Source of the DNA: DATHYU01 sp033722675
Lineage (GTDB): Bacteria > Actinomycetota > Acidimicrobiia > Spongiisociales > UBA11373
Assembly: GCA_033722675.1 (NCBI GenBank)
Contig: JAWVYO010000055.1
Location: 1 to 15,837, forward strand
DNA: 15,837 nucleotides
Reading direction: 5' to 3'
Part shown: positions 1 through 8,800 of the stretch, in pieces
Layout: the number at the start of each line of letters is the position of its first letter
How positions within the stretch are numbered: the stretch's first letter is position 1
Notes under the pieces: model-generated
What the model was told of the DNA's origin: nothing
The model's input: the letters and a program-made list of their open reading frames with translations, nothing else
Database searches by the model: none
Position numbers and translations under genes: made by a program

Positions 1-785
1 CCATCCTCGATTCGCCGTTCCCGCCGAATGCCGACACGCCCGAAGCCGAGACGCTGAGCTTCCTCTGGTCCTTCGAACGACTCGTCGCCGAGTGCGCCGC
101 CGACGCCTACTGCGCAGAGACCTACCCGGACCTCGAAGACACCCTGCTGGACGTCGTCGTCTCCTACAACGAGGATCCGGGCGAGATCACGGGTGACGAC
201 ATCGTGGTCGGCATCGGCCAGGCCTTCGCCGACACCTCGGCGATCGGCCTCATCCCGTGGACGATCTACGAACTGCGTGCGGGCAACGAGGACGCGCTCT
301 TCGAACTGACCGGGCAGGAATGGTCCCGCCGGTTCCAGAGCGACGACGTCACCGACTCCGAGGGAATGTACAACAGCGTGATCTGTGCCGACGAGTACAC
401 GACCGGCGACTTCGAGCGCATCGAGGCGGCGGTCGTCGGCGAGATCCCTCCCGAGCTCGAGAGCGCCCTGCTGCAGCCCGTGTTCGAACTCACCAATCTC
501 TGCTCGTACTGGCATCCGCGCGTGAGCGTGGACGACTCACCGGTCGTGAGCGACATCCCGGCCCTCGTGCTCGTCGGCGGCTACGACACCGCAACGCCAC
601 CCCTGTGGGGCGAACTCACCGTCCAGACCCTGTCCAACGGCTACCTCGTCGAGATCCCCGGGTCCGGCCACAACGTCCTCAACGAGGCGTGTCCCATCGA
701 GATCGCGACGCAGTTCCTCGACGATCCATTCACCCGGCCCGACACCGCCTGCCTGGCCTCCATCGACTGGCCGTACTTCGAGTAG
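1..785 (+). CDS. Alpha/beta hydrolase, TAP-like C-terminal part (5' truncated by window edge)
   Basis: The reading frame is open from position 3 to the TAG at 783-785, so the gene starts before the window; about 260 codons are visible. The end resembles secreted actinobacterial alpha/beta hydrolases of the tripeptidyl-aminopeptidase/proline iminopeptidase type (peptidase family S33 with a TAP-like C-terminal domain). Seen directly: GGYDTATPP, which carries the likely acid residue of the triad (Asp, codon 585-587), and GSGHN, which carries the likely catalytic His (codon 669-671). Several cysteines (for example in AECAAD, SVICAD, NEACPI and near the C-terminus) suggest disulfides and an exported enzyme. 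The nucleophile elbow (GxSxG) and any signal peptide lie upstream and cannot be checked. The substrate is unknown; it could be a peptidase or an esterase. The family call is fairly safe, the peptidase role is inference. Confidence 0.8.
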   Translation, partial: ILDSPFPPNADTPEAETLSFLWSFERLVAECAADAYCAETYPDLEDTLLDVVVSYNEDPGEITGDDIVVGIGQAFADTSAIGLIPWTIYELRAGNEDALFELTGQEWSRRFQSDDVTDSEGMYNSVICADEYTTGDFERIEAAVVGEIPPELESALLQPVFELTNLCSYWHPRVSVDDSPVVSDIPALVLVGGYDTATPPLWGELTVQTLSNGYLVEIPGSGHNVLNEACPIEIATQFLDDPFTRPDTACLASIDWPYFE

Positions 786-855
786 GCACGAGTCGAGCGG
801 GCCGTCGGGCGGTGCTCCTTCCCTGCCGGACTCGACGGGCTGAACGGTGGCGCGC

Positions 856-864
856 TGATAGGTT
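856..864 (+). promoter_or_regulatory. Possible extended -10 promoter element before the lipoprotein gene
   Basis: In the 106-bp gap between the hydrolase and the lipoprotein gene, TGA-TAGGTT (856-864) fits an extended -10 (TGN-TANNNT). It ends 27 bp before the ATG at 892, leaving room for a short leader carrying the AAGGAG ribosome site at 880-885. No good -35 box is visible at the right distance. This is a pattern match only. Confidence 0.3.
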
Positions 865-891
865 CTGCCTCGCTCGCCCAAGGAGACCTCG

Positions 892-2004
892 ATGCCGTTC
901 GACCGCCCCGATCCGGTGCGAATCGGGCTCGTCGTCGCCGTCGGTGCGATCGTGATGGCGGCCTGCGGCGGAGACGCAGCAGAATCGCCGACCATCGCCG
1001 GCACCGGTGACGACTCGGCCGCGACGACGACCCTCGCAGCGACGACGGCACCGCCCACGACGGCATCGTCGACGACCGGGACGTCCTCCAGCACCACGAG
1101 TCCTCCGAGGGCGACGTCTCCGACGAGCACGACCATCGCCTCCAGCACCACGACGACGATCGCACCCACGACGACCCTGGAGGAGGAGCCCGCCATCGAG
1201 CGAGCGACGGGCAGCGGGGTGGTCGAACTCGACGACCGTTCCTTCGAGGTGGAGGTCGTCCTCTGCGGCTGGTTGGACGGCGGCAGCGGATCGCCGCTGG
1301 CGGGCGAGCCGAACTCGCGCAACGACTTCCGCCTGCGGACGGTGGCGGTCCTCGAGGACGGGCTCTTCGTCCTCGACGTCGACCGGGACGCCGCCGTCGG
1401 GCCGATCTGGGTGTCCGTCGAACTCCTCCGCGCACCCGAGGAGGGCGACTCGGAGTCGATCTCCTGGGCGAACGAGCGCCAGTTCTACACGGCGATCACC
1501 ATCGAAGGGAAGCGGATCACCACCGACCGACCGCTCGTCGTGGTCGAGGACTCCACCGACATGTTCTCGCCTGCCCACGAGGTCACGTTCGACGTCCGTT
1601 GCGACTCCTTCGGGGGGATCCCCGACGAGTACGTCGAGCAGCTGTCGGCGGTCCTGGGTGTGGAACCGCCCGAACTCACCGGCGAGGGTGTCGTCGTCAT
1701 CGACGGTGAGTCGTACGACGTCACCACCCGCGAATGCGGCGTGGTCGCGGGGGCGCTCGAGATCACGGCCGAGTCCGAGGACGGAGCCGTCGTCGTGACC
1801 GCGACCGACCTGGGTTCCGAGACCGCCGGCATCATCAGCGACACGATCTGGGCCGAGGTCGACGGGGAGATCCTCGTGGTCGCCGAGGACCTCGACCTCG
1901 TCGCCGAAGACGACCGTATCCGGACGACCGGGCCCGTTCCGTACACGGGTCCCGATCTCGGGGAGCAGCTCGGGACGATGTCCGTCGACCTCCTCTGCGG
2001 TTGA
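892..2004 (+). CDS. Putative secreted lipoprotein with Ser/Thr-rich linker and two related domains
   Basis: The ATG at 892 is preceded by AAGGAG at 880-885 with 6 nt spacing, which fixes the start. The 370-residue product has a short positive N-terminus, a hydrophobic stretch (residues 11-24) and VMAAC at 21-25. Cys25 is the likely lipidated residue; Met at -3 is slightly off the lipobox consensus. Residues about 41-98 are almost all Thr, Ser, Ala and Pro, a typical wall-spanning linker. The rest looks like two copies of one domain: GSGVVELDD at 107-115 and GEGVVVIDG at 264-272, each followed by a cysteine (C125, C282) and closed by another (C237, C369). I do not recognise a named family. The protein is probably anchored outside the membrane. 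It stands alone between the hydrolase and glc genes, so its neighbours do not suggest a role. Confidence 0.8.
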   Translation: MPFDRPDPVRIGLVVAVGAIVMAACGGDAAESPTIAGTGDDSAATTTLAATTAPPTTASSTTGTSSSTTSPPRATSPTSTTIASSTTTTIAPTTTLEEEPAIERATGSGVVELDDRSFEVEVVLCGWLDGGSGSPLAGEPNSRNDFRLRTVAVLEDGLFVLDVDRDAAVGPIWVSVELLRAPEEGDSESISWANERQFYTAITIEGKRITTDRPLVVVEDSTDMFSPAHEVTFDVRCDSFGGIPDEYVEQLSAVLGVEPPELTGEGVVVIDGESYDVTTRECGVVAGALEITAESEDGAVVVTATDLGSETAGIISDTIWAEVDGEILVVAEDLDLVAEDDRIRTTGPVPYTGPDLGEQLGTMSVDLLCG

Positions 2005-2062
2005 TCACAGGCGGCACCATCCGGGCCCCCCGCGGACGGCGGGCCGTCGCCGAGCCCCTCAC

Positions 2063-2068
2063 TACGCT
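2063..2068 (+). promoter_or_regulatory. -10 hexamer for a probable leaderless glcD transcript
   Basis: TACGCT at 2063-2068 matches TANNNT and is followed by exactly 6 nt (CCGACC) and the ATG at 2075. In actinobacteria this spacing places the transcription start on the A of the start codon. There is no Shine-Dalgarno sequence before this ATG, which fits a leaderless mRNA. No convincing -35 box is visible. Confidence 0.5.
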
Positions 2069-2074
2069 CCGACC

Positions 2075-3502
2075 ATGACGCTCGTCGGATCCCTCGCCGA
2101 GGCGGCAGCAGCCGTCGTCGGGGAGGAGCGCGTCCGTACCCATCCGCTGGAACTGCACCTCTACCGCTCCGATGCCGGGCTGGCGACGGGGGATGCCTCC
2201 GTCGTCGCCTTCCCCGAGACCGTCGACGAGGTCGTGGCCCTGGTCGGGGCCGCCACCCGTGCGGGTGCGCCGGTCGTCGCTCGCGGTGCCGGCACCGGGC
2301 TCGCCGGCGGAGCGGTGCCCGATGGCGGAGCCCTCGTGCTCGTCATGACCCGCATGGACGCGATCCACGACGTCGACACCGCGAACCGCACCGCCTGGGT
2401 CGATCCGGGCGTCATCAACCTCGACCTTTCCCGCCACACGGAGCCGCTCGGTCTGCACTTCGCCCCGGACCCGTCGTCACAGGCGGCGTGCACCATCGGC
2501 GGCAACGTCGCCAACAACTCCGGGGGCCCCCACTGCCTGGCCGAGGGATCGACCGTCAATCACGTCCTCGCCGTCGAATACGTGGCGGCCGACGGCTCGA
2601 TCCGCACGGTCGGCGGAGCGGCCCCGGATCCGATCGGACTCGACCTTCGCGCCCTCCTCGTCGGGTCCGAGGGGACGCTCGGCATCGTGACCCGCGTGCT
2701 GGTGAAGCTGACGCCGAACGCCCCGGCGGTCCGGACCCTGCTGCTGTCCTTCGACGACATCGAGTCCTGTGCGGCGACCGTGGCCGGCGTCATCGCCGAC
2801 GGCGTCGTTCCCGCCGCGCTCGAGATGATGGACCGCCCGCTGATTCGGGCGATCGAGAACTTCATCCACGCCGACCTCCCCGTCGACGCTGCAGCGATGC
2901 TCCTCGCCGAGGTGGCCGGCCATCCGGACGCAGTCGACTCGGAGGCGGCCGTCGTCGAGCGGGTCGGACGCGCCCACGGCGCGACCGTGCGGGTCGCCGC
3001 CGACGAGGCCGAACGTGCGATCCTCTGGAAGGGTCGCAAGTCTGCCTTTGGCGCCGTCGCTCAGATCGCGCCGGACTACTACCTCCACGACACGGTGGTA
3101 CCGCGCACCCGCCTGGTCGAGGCGATGCGACGCCTGTACGAGATCGCCGAGCGGTACGACCTCACCCTGCTGAACACGGTGCACGCGGGAGACGGCAACC
3201 TCCACCCGAAGCTGGCCTTCGACGCCTCCGAGCCAGGGGTGCTCGATCGGGTGCATGCCGCCGGGCGGGAGATGGTGACGCTCGCGATCGAGCTCGGCGG
3301 CGCCCTGACGGGGGAGCACGGGATCGGTCTGGAGAAGAAGGAGCTGATGGAGCTGGCGTTCTCCCGGGTCGATCTCGACGCCCAGGCCCGGCTCCGGGAC
3401 GCCCTCGACCCCGACGGTCTGCTGAATCCCGGCAAGATCCTCCCGGCCGGCGCCCGGTGCGCCGAGTTCGGCCGTCCCGTCCCCGAGGGGACCTGGATAT
3501 GA
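2075..3502 (+). CDS. glcD: Glycolate oxidase FAD-binding subunit GlcD
   Basis: This 475-residue FAD-linked oxidase (the E. coli GlcD is about 500) is the catalytic flavin subunit of the glycolate oxidase complex, which oxidises glycolate to glyoxylate and passes electrons to the iron-sulfur partner. An N-terminal FAD_binding_4 region (about residues 40-180) holds GAGTGLAGG and PDPSSQ...TIGGNVANNSGG, typical of the vanillyl-alcohol-oxidase fold. The FAD-oxidase C domain carries VHAGDGNLHP (369-378), GEHGIG (413-418) and an end of the type DPDGLLNPGKI. The ATG at 2075 follows a -10-like hexamer by 6 nt and has no ribosome site, so a leaderless start is likely. Its TGA overlaps the ATG of the next gene. 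A close relative acting on D-lactate or another 2-hydroxyacid cannot be excluded, but the downstream E and F subunits favour glycolate oxidase. Confidence 0.92.
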   Translation: MTLVGSLAEAAAAVVGEERVRTHPLELHLYRSDAGLATGDASVVAFPETVDEVVALVGAATRAGAPVVARGAGTGLAGGAVPDGGALVLVMTRMDAIHDVDTANRTAWVDPGVINLDLSRHTEPLGLHFAPDPSSQAACTIGGNVANNSGGPHCLAEGSTVNHVLAVEYVAADGSIRTVGGAAPDPIGLDLRALLVGSEGTLGIVTRVLVKLTPNAPAVRTLLLSFDDIESCAATVAGVIADGVVPAALEMMDRPLIRAIENFIHADLPVDAAAMLLAEVAGHPDAVDSEAAVVERVGRAHGATVRVAADEAERAILWKGRKSAFGAVAQIAPDYYLHDTVVPRTRLVEAMRRLYEIAERYDLTLLNTVHAGDGNLHPKLAFDASEPGVLDRVHAAGREMVTLAIELGGALTGEHGIGLEKKELMELAFSRVDLDAQARLRDALDPDGLLNPGKILPAGARCAEFGRPVPEGTWI

Positions 3503-4584
3503 CCTCGATCGCCTCGCTGCTCGCCGCCTTCGCCCGGGACGAGGTGCCCGGTGCGCCGGACACCGACGTTGCCGTATCGCCGGTCACCCCGGAGGAGACC
3601 GCTCGCGTGCTGGGCCTGTGCAGTGAACACGGTCTGTCCGTCCGGTTCTGGGGGACCGGGACCCGCGCCGGGATGGGATATCCGGTGGAGGCCGATGTCC
3701 TGGTCTCGACCCGGCGGATGACGTCGGTCGTCGACTGGCAGCCCGACGACCTGACGGTGACCGTCCAGCCCGGCCATCCCGCCGACGACCTGCACGGGAT
3801 GCTCGCCGAGCGCGGCCAGGCGGTGGTGCTCGCCTCCGGCGGCACGGTGGGCGGTGCGCTGGCGTCGGCGTCGTCGGGCCCGGCGAGGCTGCGGTACGGC
3901 CCGGTCCGCGACCATGTGCTCGAGACCGTGCTCGCCACCGGCGACGGTCGCGTCGTGCGGGCGGGCGGACGAGTCGTGAAGAACGTCACCGGCTACGACG
4001 TCCCCCGTCTCGTCACCGGCTCCCTCGGGTCGCTCGGGATGATCTGCTCGGTCACGCTGAAGCTCTGGCCCGTACCCGAGGCTGCGGCGACGGTGACGGT
4101 GACGGACCCCGAACGGGCGCTGGCCACCGCCTACCGACCCCTCGCGATCCTCAGCGGTCCCTTCGGCGCACGGGTGTATCTCCAAGGGACGGCCTCGGAG
4201 GTCGAGGCGCAGGCCGCCGAGCTCGGCGGCGAGGCAGCCGACGGACACCGGTGGCCGGAGGACCCGATGGGCACGTACGTCGTCCAGGTGCGGGTCCCGC
4301 CGGATCGGGTGCCCGAGGCCGTTCGGCGCTCGCCCGACACCCACGTGGCCCAGCACGGCGTCGGCATCGTCACCTTCGGGACCGACCGCCTCGAGGACCT
4401 CGTCGCGATCCGGTCGTGGGCGGAGGGCGTGGGCGGCGCGGCGGTCCTCGTTCGGCGTCCCGACGGAGCCGACATCGAGCCTTGGGGTTCGCCCCCCGAG
4501 ACCGTCGACGTCCAGCGTCGCGTCAAGGCGGCGTTCGACCCCGACGGCGTCTGCAATCCGGGGATCCTCCCGGGACGGATCTGA
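3499..4584 (+). CDS. glcE: Glycolate oxidase FAD-binding subunit GlcE
   Basis: The ATG at 3499 overlaps the glcD stop (ATGA, 4 bp), so the two are probably translationally coupled. The product is 361 residues, the usual GlcE length. It has a single FAD_binding_4 domain with FWGTGTRAG near residue 50, ASGGTVGGALAS, and GRVVKNVTGYD at 157-167, a motif that marks GlcE; the C-terminus reads FDPDGVCNPGILPG. In the known complex GlcE is a second flavoprotein-fold subunit required with GlcD and GlcF for activity. It has no signal peptide or membrane segment, and should act at the cytoplasmic face of the membrane as part of the GlcDEF assembly. The end overlaps the next start by one base (TGATG). Confidence is high because of the motifs and the gene order. 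Confidence 0.92.
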   Translation: MTSIASLLAAFARDEVPGAPDTDVAVSPVTPEETARVLGLCSEHGLSVRFWGTGTRAGMGYPVEADVLVSTRRMTSVVDWQPDDLTVTVQPGHPADDLHGMLAERGQAVVLASGGTVGGALASASSGPARLRYGPVRDHVLETVLATGDGRVVRAGGRVVKNVTGYDVPRLVTGSLGSLGMICSVTLKLWPVPEAAATVTVTDPERALATAYRPLAILSGPFGARVYLQGTASEVEAQAAELGGEAADGHRWPEDPMGTYVVQVRVPPDRVPEAVRRSPDTHVAQHGVGIVTFGTDRLEDLVAIRSWAEGVGGAAVLVRRPDGADIEPWGSPPETVDVQRRVKAAFDPDGVCNPGILPGRI

Positions 4585-5822
4585 TGCCCTTCACGACACC
4601 GCTGGCGCCCACCGGCCCGGAACTCGACGCGTGCATCCACTGCGGACTCTGTCTGCCGCACTGCCCGACGTTTCGGCTCACCGGAGACGAGGCGGCCTCA
4701 CCGCGTGGCCGGCTGGCCGCCATGTCGGCTGTGAAGGACGGCATCGCCGGCATCGACGCCACCTTCGAGGAGATGATGGGCTTCTGCCTGGGCTGCCGCG
4801 CCTGTGAGGCCGTCTGTCCGTCCCTCGTCCCCTACGGCCGGGCCCTCGAGGGCGCCCGCGCCGAGGTCGCTGCGGCAGGGCGGGGCAGCCGCCTCCGACG
4901 ACTCCTCCTCGGCAGGATCCTCCCGCTCCGATGGGTCGTGCGCCTGGTCACCCTGGGCGCCACCCTCCTGCAACGCCTCGCGGCCACCCGCTGGCTGCCG
5001 GGCCGGCTCGGTCGCGGCCTCGCCGGGCTCCGCAGCCTGCGGTGGCGCCGATCCTCGACGATCGGAACCGACCTGGCGGCGGTGGGAGAGGAGATCGGGA
5101 CCGCGGCCCTGCTCGCCGGGTGTGTGATGGATCCCTGGTTCGCCGACGTCCACGGGGCGACGATCACCGTCCTGCGTCGCGCCGGCTATCGCGTCGTCGT
5201 GCCCGAGGGCCAGACCTGCTGCGGGGCCCTCGCCGCCCACGACGGGGCCGCGGATGCAGCCGCCCGGCTCGCCCGCCGCACCGTCGCGGCCTTCGCAGGC
5301 GCCGACCTCGTCGTCGCCGACGCCGCGGGGTGCGGGGCCCACCTGAAGGACTACGAGCACTGGGCCGCGGGCGGTGACGAGTTCGCGGGAAGGGTCCGCG
5401 ACGTCACCGAGGTGGTGGCCGAGGCGATCCACGACGGACGGCTGCCCACGTTCGAAGGGGCCGAGCCGGTGGCGGTCCAGGACCCCTGCCACCTCCGCCA
5501 CGCCCAGCGGGTGACGGCGGCCCCGCGCACCGTCGTCTCGGCAGCCGGCCATCCCGTGGTCGAGCTGGATCCCGATGGCATCTGCTGCGGCGCCGCCGGC
5601 GTCTACTCGATGCTGCGTCCGGGGACCGCCGACCAGCTCGGGACCCGCAAGGCCGACATCGTGCGCAGCCGCGGGGTGGCGACGGTCGCCTCGGCGAACC
5701 CCGGCTGCGAGATGCAGCTCCGCTCGCACCTCGACGCCGATCACGAAGTCGTCCATCCGGTCGAGCTGTACGCCCGGGCGCTCACGGCCGGCCGGGCCAC
5801 CCGCCGAACGGCCCTGGGATAG
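4584..5822 (+). CDS. glcF: Glycolate oxidase iron-sulfur subunit GlcF
   Basis: The ATG at 4584 shares its A with the glcE TGA. The 412-residue product has two 4Fe-4S motifs near the N-terminus: CIHCGLCLPHCP with C17, C20, C23, C27, and CLGCRACEAVCP with C68, C71, C74, C78. Two CCG (DUF224) domains follow: the first has C180 and TCCGA at 211-215, the second DPCH with C302 and CCGAAG at 334-339. This is the standard GlcF and heterodisulfide-reductase-type layout. The protein should take electrons from GlcD/GlcE flavin and pass them to the quinone pool. A basic, leucine-rich stretch (about residues 98-145) joins the two halves and may lie against the membrane. It ends at TAG 5820-5822 and closes the glcDEF operon. 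Confidence 0.92.
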   Translation: MPFTTPLAPTGPELDACIHCGLCLPHCPTFRLTGDEAASPRGRLAAMSAVKDGIAGIDATFEEMMGFCLGCRACEAVCPSLVPYGRALEGARAEVAAAGRGSRLRRLLLGRILPLRWVVRLVTLGATLLQRLAATRWLPGRLGRGLAGLRSLRWRRSSTIGTDLAAVGEEIGTAALLAGCVMDPWFADVHGATITVLRRAGYRVVVPEGQTCCGALAAHDGAADAAARLARRTVAAFAGADLVVADAAGCGAHLKDYEHWAAGGDEFAGRVRDVTEVVAEAIHDGRLPTFEGAEPVAVQDPCHLRHAQRVTAAPRTVVSAAGHPVVELDPDGICCGAAGVYSMLRPGTADQLGTRKADIVRSRGVATVASANPGCEMQLRSHLDADHEVVHPVELYARALTAGRATRRTALG

Positions 5823-5893
5823 GGACCACCGTCCCCTGTTGACCGATCGTCTCCGCGACGACGCTGACACCTGCCCTGCAACCGGAGGACGTC

Positions 5894-8800
5894 GTGGATC
5901 GACCGATCGTGACCGTGGACGGCAACGAATCCGCCGCCTACGTCGCACACAAGCTGTCCGAGGTGATCGCCATCTACCCGATCACCCCCTCCTCGCCGAT
6001 GGGCGAGCACGCCGACGCGTGGTCGAACGCCGGCACCCGCAACGTCTGGGGCGGCTCGCCGACGGTCGTCGAGATGCAGTCGGAGGGCGGCGCAGCCGGC
6101 GCCTGCCACGGTGCCATCCAGGGCGGTGCGCTCACGACGACCTTCACCGCCTCCCAGGGTCTGCTCCTCATGCTCCCCAACATGTACAAGATCGCCGGCG
6201 AGCTCTCCGCGGGCGTCATCCACGTGGCGGCCCGCACCGTCGCCACCCATGCGCTGTCGATCTTCGGCGACCACAGCGACGTCATGGGGGCCCGCCAGAC
6301 CGGCTTCGCCCTCCTCGCCTCGTCCTCGGTCCAGGAGGCCCAGGACATGGCCGCGATCGCCCACGCGGCGACGCTGAAATCCCGGATCCCGTTCCTCCAC
6401 TTCTTCGACGGCTTCCGGACCTCCCACGAGGTCGCCAAGATCGAGCGAGTCACCGAGGACGACCTCCGGGCGATGATCGACGCCGAGGACGTCGCGGCGC
6501 ACCGCCGCCGGGCCCTCGACCCCGAGCATCCGGTGCTCCGGGGCACGGCCCAGAACCCCGACGTGTTCTTCCAGGCCCGGGAGGCATGCAACCCCTACTA
6601 CGAGGCGGTCCCCGGCATCGTCCAGGACGCGATGGACCGCTTCGCCGGACTCGTCGGGCGTCAGTACCGGCTGTTCGACTACCACGGCGCCCCCGACGCC
6701 GAGCGCGTCGTCGTCCTCATGGGCTCGGGCGTCGGCGCCGCCACCGAGGCCGTCGACCGCCTCGTCGCCGAGGGCGAGAAGGTCGGCATGCTCGTCGTCC
6801 GCCTCTACCGGCCCTTCGCCGCGGACGCGTTCCTCTCCGCACTGCCCGAGACGACGGAGGCGCTCGCGGTGCTCGACCGCACGAAGGAGCCCGGCGCCAC
6901 CGGCGAGCCGCTCTACCAGGACGTGCTCACCGCCGTCGCCGAGGCGGGCGCCGACGGCACGCTCCCCCTGCAGACCCTCCCCCGGATCGTCGGGGGCCGC
7001 TACGGGCTGTCGTCGAAGGAGTTCACCCCGGCGATGGTCAAGGCGGTCCTCGACGAGGTGGACGCCGAGACCCCGAAGCGCCACTTCACCGTCGGCATCG
7101 TCGACGACGTGTCCCACCTGAGCCTCGAGTTCGACCCCGAGTGGACCGCCGAACCCGAGGACGTCGTCCGGGCGCTGTTCTTCGGGCTGGGCTCCGACGG
7201 GACGGTGGGCGCCAACAAGAACTCCGTGAAGATCATCGGCGAGCACACGGACCTCCACGCCCAGGGCTACTTCGTCTACGACTCGAAGAAGTCGGGCGCG
7301 ATGACCGTCTCGCACCTCCGGTTCGGCCCGAATCCGATCACGTCGAGCTACCTCATCGACCGGGCCGGGTTCGTCGCCTGCCACCAGTTCGGGCTGCTCG
7401 AGAAGGTGGACGTCCTGGGCCGGGCGCGGCGGGGCGGCATCTTCCTGCTGAACAGCCCGTATCCGGCCGACGAGGTCTGGGACCGGCTGCCCGCCGAGGT
7501 CCAGCGACAGATCGTCGACAAGGAACTCCGGTTCCTGGTCGTCGACGGGTACTCCGTGGCCCGCGAGGCCGGCCTCGGGGGGCGGATCAACACGGTCCTC
7601 CAGACGTGTTTCTTCGGGCTCGCCGACGTGATCCCCGTCGACGAGGCGATCGACGCCATCAAGGAGTCGATCCGTAAGTCCTACGGCAAGCGGGGCGAGA
7701 CGGTGCTGCAACGGAACTTCGCCGCCGTCGACGCCGCGCTCGACGCGCTCCACGAGGTGACGGTGCCGGAGACCGTGACGAGCGAGCTCCACCGGCGGCC
7801 GCCCGTCCCCGAGCACGTGCCCGACTTCGTCGAGCGCGTCACGGCGCGCATCATCGCCGGCGAAGGCGACCTGCTTCCGGTCTCGGCGCTGCCCGTCGAT
7901 GGAACCTTCCCGACCGCGACCGCCCGGTACGAGAAGCGGTCGATCGCCATGGAAATCCCGATCTGGGATCCCGAGATCTGCATCGATTGCGCCCGGTGCG
8001 CCCTCGTGTGCCCCCACGCCGCCATCCGGATCCGGTACAACACGCCGGACGAGCTCGCCGACGCCCCCGAGTCGTATCTCACCCGGGAGCCGAAGGGCCG
8101 GGACTTCTCGGACATGCTCCTCACGGTGCAGGTGGCCCCCGACGACTGCACGGGATGCGGCGTCTGCGTCCAGGTCTGCCCTGCGAAGTCGAAGGAGATG
8201 GTCAAGCACAAGGCCATCAACATGGAGCCCAAGGATGAGCACCTCGAGGTGGAGCGGGAGCGGTACGAGTACTTCCTGTCCCGTCCCGAGGTCGATCGCA
8301 CCACCGTCAACACGGTGTCGGTGAAGGGGTCCCAATCGCTCCTGCCGCTCTTCGAGTACTCCGGGGCCTGTTCGGGCTGCGGCGAGACGCCCTACGTCAA
8401 GCTCATGAGCCAGCTGTTCGGCGACCGCACCGTGATCGCCAACGCCACGGGCTGCTCGTCCATCTACGGCGGCAACCTGCCGACGACGCCCTACACCGTG
8501 ACTCCCGAGGGCCGCGGCCCGGCGTGGTCGAACTCGCTCTTCGAGGACAACGCCGAGTTCGGGCTCGGCATCCGGCTCGCCGCCGATGCCCGGGGCGAAG
8601 CGGCCCGGGCGCTCCTCGAGCGGATGGCGACCGACGTCGGCGCCGAACTGGTCGAGGCGATCTTGAACGCCGACCAGAGCGACGAGGCCGGCATCGCCGA
8701 ACAGCGAGCCCGCGTCGCCGCCGCCGAGGAACGGCTCGAGGCGCTCGGCACCCCCGAGGCCGCCGAGATGCTCGCCCTCACCGACGCCCTGCTCCGCAAG

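Noticed and set aside
2024..2045. GC-rich hairpin after the lipoprotein gene (CCCGC 2029-2033 with GCGGG 2039-2043)
   Set aside because: The stem is only 5 bp and no run of T follows. Such short stems are frequent by chance at this GC content, so I do not call a terminator.
5822..5868. Short hairpin (GGGAC/GTCCC at 5822-5835) and a TTGACC box (5839-5844) before nifJ
   Set aside because: The hairpin is weak and has no T run. TTGACC resembles a -35, but no TANNNT hexamer lies 16-19 nt downstream. A nifJ promoter is likely in this 71-bp gap but I cannot place it.
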